Assembly: GCF_010820665.1 (NCBI RefSeq)
Contig: NZ_JAAIKC010000010.1
Span: 124,001 to 188,000 of the forward strand
DNA length: 64,000 bases
Direction: 5' to 3'
DNA from: Paenibacillus sp. SYP-B3998
Lineage (GTDB): Bacteria; Bacillota; Bacilli; Paenibacillales; NBRC-103111
The notes beneath the pieces were generated by a model. That model saw only the letters and a program-made list of their open reading frames with translations, had not been told where the DNA came from and did not search any database. A program made the translations under genes and the position numbers. Numbering within the stretch: position 1 is the stretch's first letter; every line of letters starts with the position of its first letter. Positions 54,238 to 63,271 of this stretch are shown piece by piece.

Positions 54238-55533
54238 TTACTCATCTTGATGAAGCGGGTTATTCTTCAAGTGATCCATCTGTAGAGACGTCCCTCTTGC
54301 TTTGTGGTTTCTTATCAAAGCGGAAGGATCATCTCCCATCATCCCAGCAGTCAAGATCGCATTTTCACCAAATTTGTCTCGAAGCTGATCCATAATTCGA
54401 TTTAACTGATCTCTACGAGGCTGTTTCTCATAATCGAAAAGATCAAGCTGAATAGCCGTCTCTTCCTTGGCTCCTAAGTTTTGCAAAGTAACGCCTAAAA
54501 GCCGAATTGGACTTGTCTCCTCCCAGTGATGATCATATAAATTACAAGCCGTGCTGTAGATATCAGCCATATGTTCTGTTGGGGTCTGAAGGGTAAGCGA
54601 ACGCGTAATAGTCCTCATCTCGGGATCCCGAATTGTAATCTGCACCGTAGATGACATGAGCTTTTGCCTACGGAGTCTTCTCGCCACTTGATCCGCTAGA
54701 TTGAGGAAAATACGGTACACTTCTTTTTTATCCGTCACATCATGCGGCAGCGTTGTCGAATGTCCGATCGACTTGCTCTGTTCCTGCTCCGGATTCACAA
54801 TAGAATGGTCGATGCCCTTAGCTGATTGTATGAGATGAGGACCTAGGATTCCAAAGTGCTTGCTTAACAGCTTCTCTTCAGCTGCGGCCAATTGACCGAG
54901 TGTATGAATATTTAACTTTATTAATTTATCTGCTGTCTTTTTCCCAATACCATATAGGTAATGACATGGCTTATCCCATAATAAGGTGGGCACATCGCGA
55001 AGTCGCATAACAGATATCCCACTAGGCTTCTTCAAATCTGAGCCCATTTTGGCAAGCAATTTATTTGGTGCCACACCAATTGAACATGGCAAGCCCAATT
55101 CATCCAAGATTTTCTTTTGAATGTGATTCGCAATCTCAAGCGGTGTCCCAAACTGTTTTGAGCCCGTAATATCAACAAAACACTCATCGATAGACATAGA
55201 TTCCACTAGAGGTGAAAAACTATAGGCAATCTGCATGAAACGACGGGAGAAGCTGCGATACAAATCGAAATCTGGGCGTATAAGGATCAAATCCGGACAT
55301 ATCCGCAGAGCTTGCCTCACTTGCATCCCTGTTTTAATACCCAAATAACGAGCTGCATAGGAAGATGTTACAATGATTCCTTTCCGCAGCTCTACACTTC
55401 CCGCTACTGCAAGAGGCTTCCCTTTGTACAAATGAGGCTCAACAGCCTCATGTACGGAGCAATAGAAAGCGTTCATATCAATATGAAGGATGACTCTGCC
55501 TTGTTTGGGGTAATGATTATGAACCAACACCAT
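54238..55533 (-). CDS. dinB: DNA polymerase IV (Y family)
   Basis: A 431-residue lesion-bypass polymerase. The catalytic acids are in ILHIDMNAFYCSV and ESMSIDECFVDIT. The thumb helix-hairpin-helix is in HYLYGIGKKTADKLIKLNIH and the little-finger domain is in the C-terminal third. No clear beta-clamp motif was picked out. The ATG at 55533 has GGGAGG eight bases upstream; the frame extends to 55587 without a site. A weak LexA-like sequence lies upstream. Confidence 0.95.
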   Translation of the reverse strand: MVLVHNHYPKQGRVILHIDMNAFYCSVHEAVEPHLYKGKPLAVAGSVELRKGIIVTSSYAARYLGIKTGMQVRQALRICPDLILIRPDFDLYRSFSRRFMQIAYSFSPLVESMSIDECFVDITGSKQFGTPLEIANHIQKKILDELGLPCSIGVAPNKLLAKMGSDLKKPSGISVMRLRDVPTLLWDKPCHYLYGIGKKTADKLIKLNIHTLGQLAAAEEKLLSKHFGILGPHLIQSAKGIDHSIVNPEQEQSKSIGHSTTLPHDVTDKKEVYRIFLNLADQVARRLRRQKLMSSTVQITIRDPEMRTITRSLTLQTPTEHMADIYSTACNLYDHHWEETSPIRLLGVTLQNLGAKEETAIQLDLFDYEKQPRRDQLNRIMDQLRDKFGENAILTAGMMGDDPSALIRNHKARGTSLQMDHLKNNPLHQDE

Positions 55534-55604
55534 GCACAGAACCTCCCATAATGATAAGCATAAGCTCAAGTCCACTTCAGCATACAAAAAAATATTCTTT
55601 CAAG

Positions 55605-55618
55605 CAAACGTATTTTTG
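55605..55618 (-). promoter_or_regulatory. LexA-box-like sequence upstream of dinB
   Basis: Minus-strand CAAAAATACGTTTG. The right half matches the Gram-positive LexA half-site GTTYG; the left half departs from CGAAC at two positions. It overlaps a possible -35 for dinB. Weak evidence. Confidence 0.25.
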
Positions 55619-55646
55619 CGTTATGATGTCCTTACAAATACAATTA

Positions 55647-55655
55647 TGTTATAAT
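55647..55655 (+). promoter_or_regulatory. Extended -10 promoter of cimA
   Basis: TGTTATAAT is an exact extended -10 (TGn-TATAAT); no convincing -35. The start codon is about 95 bases downstream. Confidence 0.55.
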
Positions 55656-55672
55656 CATTAATTATACATTAA

Positions 55673-55684
55673 CGCTTTAAAGCG
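55673..55684. promoter_or_regulatory. 12-bp palindrome in the cimA leader
   Basis: Perfect palindrome CGCTTTAAAGCG about 18 bases past the -10, in the early transcribed region. It could be an operator or simply a local hairpin. No CodY consensus was found. Confidence 0.35.
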
Positions 55685-55748
55685 AGCGCACTTACTTTCA
55701 TTTTCAATGATGTAATTAGTCAGTTGCCAGCTTTCAAAGGAGGAACCC

Positions 55749-57368
55749 ATGCCAACATCAGTTAAAATCTTCGACACTACGTTACGAGACGGAACGCAAG
55801 GAGAAGGCATCAGCTTATCCGTTGAGGATAAAATCAAAATTGCCCTCAAGCTCGATGAACTTGGGGTTCACTATATTGAAGGCGGATGGCCCGGTAGCAA
55901 TAGTAAAGACATTGAGTTCTTCGAGCGCACCCGCGATATGAATTTCGCTAATGCTAAGATCACGGCATTCGGCAGCACAAGACGCAAAGATTCCAAGGCT
56001 GAAGATGACATTAATCTGAATAGACTTGTTGAATCCGGCGCAAAGGTTGCTACGATTTTCGGAAAATCTTGGGATTTCCATGTTCGAACCGCGATTCAAA
56101 CTTCCCTCGAAGAAAATTTAGCAATGATATTCGACTCTGTCCAATTTTTAAAAAGCAAAGGTCTTGAAGTAATCTATGACGCCGAGCACTTCTTCGATGG
56201 TTACAAGAATAATTCAGATTACGCCTTACAAACGATACAAAAGGCACAGGACGCAGGTGCAGACTGGATCGTATTATGTGATACCAATGGCGGCTCACTC
56301 CCAGGTGAAGTCTCTGAAATCGTTACCACAGTGAAACAACATGTTAGCACACCAGTCGGAATACACGCTCACAATGATTGTGAATTAGGTGTAGCAAATA
56401 GCTTGGCAGCTGTACAAGCAGGTGCTGGACAAGTACAGGGAACAATTAACGGCTACGGTGAACGCTGCGGGAATGCTAACCTGAGCTCGATTATTCCTAA
56501 TCTTCAATTAAAATTGAAATACGACGTCATTTCAGCCGAGCAATTAATGTCATTAACGCAAGTTTCCCGTTATATTAGTGAAATTGCCAACATGCATATG
56601 CCCGTTAACCAACCCTACGTAGGCAACGCAGCATTCGCCCACAAAGGCGGTATCCATGTTTCAGCTATTTTGAAAGATGCGAGCACCTATGAGCATATCA
56701 TGCCTGTTCTCGTCGGAAATAAGCAGCGTGTGCTTGTTTCCGAGCTTGCTGGACAAAGCAATGTTCTCGTCAAGGCGCAAGAGTTAAATCTTGACTATCA
56801 AAATGAGCCTCAAAAAACAAAGGATGTCATCGAGAAGATCAAGGATCTCGAGCATCAAGGCTATCAATTCGAAGGTGCAGATGCATCTCTTGAGCTGCTT
56901 CTACGCGAAGCGTTCGAAGGACTAGAGGAAATCTTCACTTTGGAGTCGTTCAAAATGCTTGTTGAGAAATCAGCAAAGCATCCAGTTGTCTCCGAAGCGA
57001 TCATCAAGGTTAAAGTACATGGTGAAACCATTTATACCGCGGCTGAGGGCAATGGTCCTGTCAATGCGCTCGACAACGCGCTACGCAAAGCCTTAATCCA
57101 GTACTACCCTGATATTCAACACATTCATTTGTCCGATTATAAGGTACGCGTACTTGACGAGAAAGACGCTACTGCTGGCAAAGTTAGAGTCTTAATGGAA
57201 TCCACCGATTTCAATACATCATGGAACACACTCGGTGTTTCTAGTAACATTATTGAAGCAAGTTGGTACGCTTTAGTGGATAGCTTGCGCTATGCTCTTC
57301 TAGGCAGAACACGCATTGAACCAACTAACAAAGATCAACAAGAACGCCTAGGCTTAGTAAATCACTAA
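55749..57368 (+). CDS. cimA: Citramalate synthase
   Basis: A 539-residue enzyme condensing pyruvate and acetyl-CoA to citramalate, the start of the pyruvate route to isoleucine. The catalytic TIM barrel (1-270) begins IFDTTLRDGTQGEGISLSVE, with metal His in GIHAHNDCELGVANSL and GTINGYGERCGNANL. The LeuA-type dimerisation regulatory domain follows (about 390-520, KVHGETIYTAAEGNGPVNAL). It differs from leuA and nifV in length and in the GGWPGSNSKD motif. GGAGG precedes the ATG. Allosteric inhibition by isoleucine is known for the family. Confidence 0.95.
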   Translation: MPTSVKIFDTTLRDGTQGEGISLSVEDKIKIALKLDELGVHYIEGGWPGSNSKDIEFFERTRDMNFANAKITAFGSTRRKDSKAEDDINLNRLVESGAKVATIFGKSWDFHVRTAIQTSLEENLAMIFDSVQFLKSKGLEVIYDAEHFFDGYKNNSDYALQTIQKAQDAGADWIVLCDTNGGSLPGEVSEIVTTVKQHVSTPVGIHAHNDCELGVANSLAAVQAGAGQVQGTINGYGERCGNANLSSIIPNLQLKLKYDVISAEQLMSLTQVSRYISEIANMHMPVNQPYVGNAAFAHKGGIHVSAILKDASTYEHIMPVLVGNKQRVLVSELAGQSNVLVKAQELNLDYQNEPQKTKDVIEKIKDLEHQGYQFEGADASLELLLREAFEGLEEIFTLESFKMLVEKSAKHPVVSEAIIKVKVHGETIYTAAEGNGPVNALDNALRKALIQYYPDIQHIHLSDYKVRVLDEKDATAGKVRVLMESTDFNTSWNTLGVSSNIIEASWYALVDSLRYALLGRTRIEPTNKDQQERLGLVNH

Positions 57369-57381
57369 GATAATTACTACA

Positions 57382-57426
57382 AAAAAAGCTGCACGGAGTT
57401 GGCTAATGTCCTCCTGCAGCTTTTTC
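57382..57426. terminator. Bidirectional terminator
   Basis: AAAAAAGCTGCA / TGCAGCTTTTT hairpin with an inner GGAG / CTCC stem, between convergent cimA and the redoxin gene. Confidence 0.85.
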
Positions 57427-57430
57427 TATT

Positions 57431-57964
57431 TTAATTTTTTATTAAATTTGCGATTTTCTTATCCAGTTCTTTGGGAGACAACACATGAATAACTTCCCGG
57501 ACAACCCCATTTTTATCAATCAAAAAAGTGGTTGGTATCGCAAGCACCCGATATGCATCTGCGTTCTCGCCTTTTTTGTCGAGCAACACGGGAAAGGGGA
57601 ACTTATATTCTTCAACGAATTTCTTGATATTATCCATTTTGTCACCAGGCGTGACATTGACCGCATAGAGATCGAATTGACCTTCATACTTTTTATACAT
57701 GGCCACCAAGTCAGGCGCCTCAATTGCGCAAGGTCCGCACCAGGATGCCCAGAAGTTAACTAAAAGCGGTTTATCTCGCGGACCGCCAACGGCATAGCTC
57801 TGACCATCGAGCCCTGTTAATGTAAATGCGGGCGCAAGATAATTCACTTTTGGCGCTTGCTCGGTTGGCATGATCGTTTCTTTATTCGCATGTTGGGCGT
57901 TTTGATAAACGGCTAATCCTGCAAGCAACAAAACGAAAGCTAGTATGATTCCATTCCTCTTCAA
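57431..57964 (-). CDS. TlpA/ResA-like thiol-disulfide oxidoreductase
   Basis: A 177-residue extracytoplasmic thioredoxin-like protein with an N-terminal TM anchor (GIILAFVLLLAGLAVYQ). The active site is WCGPC in LLVNFWASWCGPCAIEAPD, the cis-Pro is in LAIPTTFLIDKNG, and the inserted region DLYAVNVTPGDKMDNIKKFV is typical of ResA/TlpA. These reduce cytochrome c apoproteins or related disulfides. The start is TTG at 57964 with GGAGG ten bases upstream. Confidence 0.92.
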   Translation of the reverse strand: MKRNGIILAFVLLLAGLAVYQNAQHANKETIMPTEQAPKVNYLAPAFTLTGLDGQSYAVGGPRDKPLLVNFWASWCGPCAIEAPDLVAMYKKYEGQFDLYAVNVTPGDKMDNIKKFVEEYKFPFPVLLDKKGENADAYRVLAIPTTFLIDKNGVVREVIHVLSPKELDKKIANLIKN

Positions 57965-58095
57965 AATTGCTGCACCTCCACTCTGTCTATATTATCTCCA
58001 TTTCCGGCAAAATTCCAACATCTGAGGAATATAAGATAAGTATGTCCAGACGGTGACAGGGCAAAGTAATAAAAAGCCGTAAGACGGAGGTTCAA

Positions 58096-59403
58096 ATGGA
58101 AAAAGCGAAAAGAAGAACATTCAACATCGCTTTAGAGAGCGAGAGGTCCGATGATCTTCCACAGCCTCATCAAAGCAAAAATAAACCCAATAGAGCTAAC
58201 GAAAGTGAAGGTCAAGGGCACCTTTGGGAATTCATCGCGATAGCATCGATCCCTCTAGTATTAGTTCTTGGCAATTCCATGCTTGTCCCAATATTGCCCG
58301 ATATGCAGGAGAAAATGGGTATTTCACGCTTTCAAAGCAGTCTTGTTATCACTTTATTTTCCATCACAGCTGGACTAATTATCCCGATCTCTGGGTACTT
58401 ATCCGATCGCTTTTCTCGCAAAGCTGTTATGATTCCCTCCCTTATTATTTACGGAGCAGCTGGCGTTCTAGCAGGTTTTGGGGCTATATGGAACTCTTAC
58501 TCGATACTTATCATCGCTCGCGCCATACAAGGTCTGGGAGCTGCTGGCACCGCACCTATTGCGATGGCTCTGGTCGGTGATTTGTATAAGGGAGGTACAG
58601 AAAGTAAAGTGCTCGGCTTAACGGAAGCATCTAATGGTGCTGGGAAGGTCGTTAGTCCGATATTCGGTTCCTTATTAGCCTTAATGGCTTGGTTCGCCCC
58701 ATTTTTTGCCTTTCCGTTCTTCTGCCTTCTCGCTTTACTTGGTGTAATTTTCATCATTAAAGAACCCAAGAAGAATAAAGAACCCCAAAGCTTGAAAGCT
58801 TACATCGGACAAATAAAGACCATTCTCAAAGAAAAAGGTCGCTGGTTGATTACCTCCTATTTTGCGGGTTCATTAGCGTTATTCATTCTTTTCGGCGTCC
58901 TCTTTTATTTATCCCAAATATTAGAGGAGAAGCCTTACCAAATTGAAGGGGTTAAAAAGGGACTTATCCTTGCGATTCCTTTGTTAGGAATGGTCGTCAC
59001 TTCCTATACAACAGGAGCCCTCATCAAGAAAAATGGTACGTTAATGCGTTGGTTAATCAACATCGGACTCATGCTGATGACCATTTCCTTGGCACTTACG
59101 ATTTTCTTCCATTCCAATCCTTACGTTTTTATTGGTTTATTGACATCAAGCGGTATTGGCACAGGCCTCCTGCTCCCTTGTTTGAATACGATGATTACTG
59201 GCTCTGTGGAGACTGAACAACGCGGGATGATCACCTCTTTATACAATAGCCTGCGCTTCATAGGCGTTGCTTTAGGACCACCTATTTTCGGTTGGCTTAT
59301 GAACGTATCGCACCAGGCTATATTCATTACCGTCTCTTCCCTTGCTCTCCTCACATTAGGCTTGGCATTTTTCTTTATCAAGCCCAAAGGACAAATTAAC
59401 TAA
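58096..59403 (+). CDS. MFS transporter, drug-resistance type
   Basis: A 435-residue major facilitator with an N-terminal hydrophilic tail of about 50 residues and twelve predicted helices. The conserved A motif after TM2 is SGYLSDRFSRKAVMIPSL, and the drug-exporter C-type motif is in ASNGAGKVVSPIFGSLLA. It resembles Bmr/Blt and TetL-type proton-coupled exporters. Substrate unknown. GGAGG precedes the ATG. Confidence 0.93.
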   Translation: MEKAKRRTFNIALESERSDDLPQPHQSKNKPNRANESEGQGHLWEFIAIASIPLVLVLGNSMLVPILPDMQEKMGISRFQSSLVITLFSITAGLIIPISGYLSDRFSRKAVMIPSLIIYGAAGVLAGFGAIWNSYSILIIARAIQGLGAAGTAPIAMALVGDLYKGGTESKVLGLTEASNGAGKVVSPIFGSLLALMAWFAPFFAFPFFCLLALLGVIFIIKEPKKNKEPQSLKAYIGQIKTILKEKGRWLITSYFAGSLALFILFGVLFYLSQILEEKPYQIEGVKKGLILAIPLLGMVVTSYTTGALIKKNGTLMRWLINIGLMLMTISLALTIFFHSNPYVFIGLLTSSGIGTGLLLPCLNTMITGSVETEQRGMITSLYNSLRFIGVALGPPIFGWLMNVSHQAIFITVSSLALLTLGLAFFFIKPKGQIN

Positions 59404-59429
59404 CAGATTCCATCAGGGATCTGTTTTTT
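59402..59429 (+). terminator. Intrinsic terminator
   Basis: AACAGATTCC / GGGATCTGTT-type stem followed by a T run, directly after the MFS stop. Confidence 0.8.
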
Positions 59430-59468
59430 CACAATCGTACCCTATATAATTACATCATTCATTCCAAC

Positions 59469-59900
59469 ATGGGGGCGTATGCGTTGATTCAAATCCAAGA
59501 CGAACTTCACAAGAAGCTTATTGATTATTGTATAAGTACATTACCTTACGAAGCTTGCGGCTTCATTACAGGAACTGTAATTTCTCAAACAATTGAAGCC
59601 ATATCCATGATTCCTTCGAAGAATCACGCAAGCAATCCGCGCCACCATTTCGAAATGAGTCCCCATGACATCATTCCTGTTCTTGTTAACCCTAAAACTA
59701 AGGTAATCGGAATCTTTCATTCCCATCCCACTGCGCCCCCAGCCCCGTCAGAAGCAGATATAGCAACCTTATGGCATACTTTCCCTACTTATTGGATTGT
59801 ATCTCTCCAAAACCCGTTTAAACCTGAACTGCAAATCTATCAAATAAAAAAAGCCCCCCAGACCTCAATCCACAAACTTTCGTTTGTCATCGGTCAGTGA
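59469..59900 (+). CDS. M67-family JAMM/MPN metallopeptidase
   Basis: A 143-residue JAB/MPN-fold zinc protease. The JAMM signature HSHPTAPPAPSEADI gives the metal His pair, Ser and Asp; the Glu is upstream in PYEACGFITG. Bacterial members process sulfur-carrier or ubiquitin-like proteins, or cysteine-adduct intermediates in sulfur transfer. The ATG at 59469 has no ribosome site, whereas the TTG at 59484 has GGGGGC eight bases upstream and may be the true start. Its 3' end overlaps the convergent exonuclease gene by seven bases. Confidence 0.88.
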   Translation: MGAYALIQIQDELHKKLIDYCISTLPYEACGFITGTVISQTIEAISMIPSKNHASNPRHHFEMSPHDIIPVLVNPKTKVIGIFHSHPTAPPAPSEADIATLWHTFPTYWIVSLQNPFKPELQIYQIKKAPQTSIHKLSFVIGQ

Positions 59901-60628
59901 TGGCTCAATAAGGCATATAAATCGCCTAATGTATCAACATCCTTAGATTTGATTTCTTCCATGAATTTAGACCATAGCTGTGCGGTCATAAGCGAGTCAT
60001 CAAGTGCGTGATGACGGTTCGTTACGGGGAGCTCATAGGCATGCAAAAGCGAGTCCAAACTTAAGTTTTTACGCTTGGGCATCAGCCACTTTGCAATCAT
60101 TATCGTATCCAGCACACGGTGAGACAAGCTCACTTTCGATGTCCGCCATAACGCTGCATTCAAGAAGTTTTTATCGTGACCCGTTGCATGCGCCACTAGC
60201 ACCTTTTGCTGTACAAACTCCAAAAAATCGCGAAGCACAATAATTAAGTCAGGCGCCTCTGCCGCCATATCATTCGTAATTCCAGTTAATTTTACAATTT
60301 CATCAGGAATTTTACGTTTCGGATTGACAATGCTATAAAATGTTTGATCGTACTGAATCTCGCCGCCGATGACGGAAACAGCGCCAAAAGAGATAATCTC
60401 ATCCCCATTATACGGATAAAAACCTGTCGTCTCTAAATCAAATACAACGAGCTCCATTGCATGCAACGGAATTTCAAACAGTGAATTTTTTCGTTGCTCC
60501 TTCAACATGGAGCGAATAAATGCCATCTGCTGAGCGCTCTGCGCGTCAAACATAGAGGTAATTGCGGGCGTAAAGCCCCCCATTTTATATAAATGCCACA
60601 TCCGACCTGCTCGATGCATATCTTTCAA
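59894..60628 (-). CDS. DnaQ-like DEDDh exonuclease
   Basis: A 244-residue 3'-5' exonuclease. Catalytic acids are Exo I in LVVFDLETTGFYP, Exo II in VLVAHATGHDKNFL and Exo III in TNRHHALDDSLMTAQLW, with the His-Asp pair marking DEDDh type. A TTG start at 60628 has GAGGGG six bases upstream. It lies 52 bp after the DUF294 gene and is in the amtB operon, a recurring order in Firmicutes. Whether it acts on DNA or RNA here is unknown. Confidence 0.92.
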   Translation of the reverse strand: MKDMHRAGRMWHLYKMGGFTPAITSMFDAQSAQQMAFIRSMLKEQRKNSLFEIPLHAMELVVFDLETTGFYPYNGDEIISFGAVSVIGGEIQYDQTFYSIVNPKRKIPDEIVKLTGITNDMAAEAPDLIIVLRDFLEFVQQKVLVAHATGHDKNFLNAALWRTSKVSLSHRVLDTIMIAKWLMPKRKNLSLDSLLHAYELPVTNRHHALDDSLMTAQLWSKFMEEIKSKDVDTLGDLYALLSHH

Positions 60629-60680
60629 ATTAATCCCCTCGCTTCTGACCTTCCCGCTTCCATTCGCACTAACCTTTTTC

Positions 60681-61754
60681 TTATTTATCTAGTTGTAATT
60701 CTATTGATTTCTTCACATATTTTTGCAAATCAATACCAACACGTAAACAAAGTTTTAAATCTTGTCTCACCTTTTTGGACAACTGATCCGCGCTAAGCTT
60801 ACTTCTGGTCGTGTACATGCCATCTTCAATCTGATAAGGCGTTAGATCTCTCAATTTTAGAGCCATACAAAATGCTTGATGCCATTTATCTGCGTAACAA
60901 TCAGAAATAATAGCACTCTCTGTCAACTGTTTTAATCTTCCTAATGTAGAGGATTCATGTATACCTGATTGAATGGACAATAACCGAATCCCGTTTACAA
61001 TAGGAATATAAGCGCCATATTTGATATCGAAGCCACCAGCATCTTCACCGAAACGTTCTGTGATGAGATGACCGAATAACCCTAATGAAATTTTATGATG
61101 CAGTGTATTAGACAACAGATAGGTGAGTATACCGGGGTGTTCCTTAACATAGGTTAAGAAATTATCCCGAAGTCGATCCACTAGACATTTATCCCCATAA
61201 ATACAGCGCATATCAGCCAAAATTAACAAATAACGCACGTTTTCCCAATCCGGCTCTTCAAACCACTCCATCATCATTAAGTTATAGTGTCCAAATGGTT
61301 TTCTCCATTGCTTATTGCTTGCAATGACATTACCTTGACAAGGCGGATAACCAAGCACATCTAAGCCCTGAAGTATACAATTCACTAGTCGAGTAAAGTA
61401 AAGCTCTAGCTCTTCCTTCGAATAATCGACGCTATCGGCATAGATCAATCCATTGTCTTGATCACTCCAAAGTGTCTGTTCTCTTCTCCCTCCACTACCA
61501 AACAAAATGAATGCATATGGGACAGGCGGCTTCCCATGTCCTTCATCTTCTAACATGTGTTCAGCCAATTGAATCGTTCTGTGAATTAATGAATCGTGGA
61601 CTTCATTCACTCTCTCACCAAGCTCAAGTGAATGAGATAAAAGGAGATGCTCCCGAAACCTCTCATGCACTTGATCTCTGGTTATTCGCATCTCATCGAA
61701 CTGCTCCGATAAATGAATGCGTTCCAAGATCTGTTCCACTGAGAGACGTTTCAT
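60681..61754 (-). CDS. DUF294 putative nucleotidyltransferase
   Basis: A 357-residue protein with a GlnD-like nucleotidyltransferase domain. The signature GSGGRREQTLWSDQDNGLIY places the Gly-Ser and Asp pair of the active site at about 85-105. The C-terminal part (about 200-350) is the helical substrate-binding domain paired with it in the family. No CBS or cyclic-nucleotide domain precedes it. It sits between amtB (47 bp) and the exonuclease (52 bp). A role in modifying a nitrogen regulator, as GlnD does for PII, is only a guess from position. Confidence 0.9.
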   Translation of the reverse strand: MKRLSVEQILERIHLSEQFDEMRITRDQVHERFREHLLLSHSLELGERVNEVHDSLIHRTIQLAEHMLEDEGHGKPPVPYAFILFGSGGRREQTLWSDQDNGLIYADSVDYSKEELELYFTRLVNCILQGLDVLGYPPCQGNVIASNKQWRKPFGHYNLMMMEWFEEPDWENVRYLLILADMRCIYGDKCLVDRLRDNFLTYVKEHPGILTYLLSNTLHHKISLGLFGHLITERFGEDAGGFDIKYGAYIPIVNGIRLLSIQSGIHESSTLGRLKQLTESAIISDCYADKWHQAFCMALKLRDLTPYQIEDGMYTTRSKLSADQLSKKVRQDLKLCLRVGIDLQKYVKKSIELQLDK

Positions 61755-61801
61755 GTTGCATCCCCTTTACATTAGTAATAAGTGTGTAGGTATTAGAAGT
61801 A

Positions 61802-63187
61802 TTACATGGATACGCCGTTTTGACTTGCTTTTTTCATTTGTTCAGGATATCCATAAGAACCATGTTCAGATAAATCCAGACCAATAATTTCCTCTTCTTC
61901 CGTAACACGCAAACCTACTGTCACTTTAATAATACCTAGGACAATGAAGGAAAGTGCAAGCACGAATGCGAGGGTCCCGAAAACACCCAGCGCTTGAATC
62001 CCCAATTGGTGGAACCCGCCACCATAAAATAATCCCGAGCCACCAACACCGACCTTTGCCGAAAGCTCAGGAGTGGCGAACAAACCTGTTGAAAGCGTAC
62101 CCCATATCCCGGCAATACCGTGTACGGAAAAAGCATAGATCGGGTCATCAACACCAGCTTTTTCAAACCATTGTGCCGTAAAGAAGGTTACAATTCCTGC
62201 AACAGCACCGATAACAATAGCAGCCCAAGTATCTACAAAAGCACAGGCTGCTGTGATGGCAACAAGCGCAGCGAGAACACCATTTAGCATACTTGGAATA
62301 TCTGCTTTCCCAAAATACATCCAAGAAATAATTAATGCGGCAACCCCACCTGCTGCTGCTGCCATATTTGTCGTTAATGCAATGTAACCAAAGAACCCGT
62401 CACCCATCGCACTAAGTGTACTACCTGGATTGAATCCGAACCAGCCGATCCAGAGGATTATTACCCCAAGAACAGATAATACTTGGTTGTGACCTGGAAT
62501 TAAGTTAGGCGTTTTATCTTTATTGTATTTGCCAATGCGTGGTTTTAATAGAATGGTCGCGACGAGAGCTGCTGTCGCGCCTTGAAGATGGACAACGGTT
62601 GAACCCGCGAAATCTTGCATACCCAATTTACTCAACCAGCCGCCGCCCCAAACCCAATGAGCTACGATCGGATAAATAACGACTGTGAACAAAATACCGA
62701 AAAGAAAATATACAGGGAGTTTCGCTCTTTCGGCAAATCCCCCCCATGCAATGGCTAAGGATACACCTGCGAAAGCAAGTTGAAATAAGAATTTGATACC
62801 AATAGGTACATCAGATGCAGACAAAGAACCAAATGCTGCCGTAGCTTGATCCTCTAATCCAGAAACGAAGAATCCAGTAGTTCCGAAAAACGCATTTCCG
62901 TCTCCGAATGCGAAACCAAATCCTACAGCCCAGAAAGCAATCGCACATAAACCGAATGTTAGAATTGTTTTACCTGCTACGTGTCCAGCATTTTTCATTC
63001 TAGTCGATCCTGCTTCCAATAAAGCAAAACCTGCTTGCATGAAGATTACTAAGATGGCAGCCAACATGACCCATACCGCATCAATTGCGCTTTGCAATTG
63101 AGGGATTGTAGCTTCATCTGCTGCAAACGCGAGAGTAGGGAACAATAACGCCACAATGCCGAAAGCTAACATCATTTTTTTAGCCAT
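61802..63187 (-). CDS. amtB: Ammonium transporter
   Basis: A 461-residue Amt/MEP/Rh channel with about eleven TM helices. A signal-like start (MLAFGIVALLFPTLAFAADE) is followed by the family pattern FALLEAGSTRMKN, WMxWGGGW-type pore residues (VAHWVWGGGWLSK) and DPIYAFSVHGIAGIWGTLSTG with a pore His. It takes up ammonium or ammonia. The ATG at 63187 has GGGAG upstream; the frame runs back to 63271 over the promoter. Regulation by GlnR/TnrA is suggested by the box at 63205-63221. No PII gene is adjacent in this window. Confidence 0.95.
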   Translation of the reverse strand: MAKKMMLAFGIVALLFPTLAFAADEATIPQLQSAIDAVWVMLAAILVIFMQAGFALLEAGSTRMKNAGHVAGKTILTFGLCAIAFWAVGFGFAFGDGNAFFGTTGFFVSGLEDQATAAFGSLSASDVPIGIKFLFQLAFAGVSLAIAWGGFAERAKLPVYFLFGILFTVVIYPIVAHWVWGGGWLSKLGMQDFAGSTVVHLQGATAALVATILLKPRIGKYNKDKTPNLIPGHNQVLSVLGVIILWIGWFGFNPGSTLSAMGDGFFGYIALTTNMAAAAGGVAALIISWMYFGKADIPSMLNGVLAALVAITAACAFVDTWAAIVIGAVAGIVTFFTAQWFEKAGVDDPIYAFSVHGIAGIWGTLSTGLFATPELSAKVGVGGSGLFYGGGFHQLGIQALGVFGTLAFVLALSFIVLGIIKVTVGLRVTEEEEIIGLDLSEHGSYGYPEQMKKASQNGVSM

Positions 63188-63204
63188 ACAACCACTCCCT
63201 ATAA

Positions 63205-63221
63205 TGTTATATTTACTGACA
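63205..63221. promoter_or_regulatory. GlnR/TnrA box in the amtB leader
   Basis: A 17-bp match to TGTNA-N7-TNACA with no deviation (minus-strand TGTCAGTAAATATAACA). It lies between the amtB -10 and start codon, at about +15 to +31, a position that suits repression by GlnR under nitrogen excess. Confidence 0.7.
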
Positions 63222-63242
63222 TACAATGAAACTCTTAGTGTC

Positions 63243-63271
63243 ATTATATACACGTGAATGTCGTTTGACAA
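63243..63271 (-). promoter_or_regulatory. Promoter of amtB
   Basis: Minus-strand TTGTCA (63271-63266), 17-base spacer, TATAAT (63248-63243). Confidence 0.75.
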
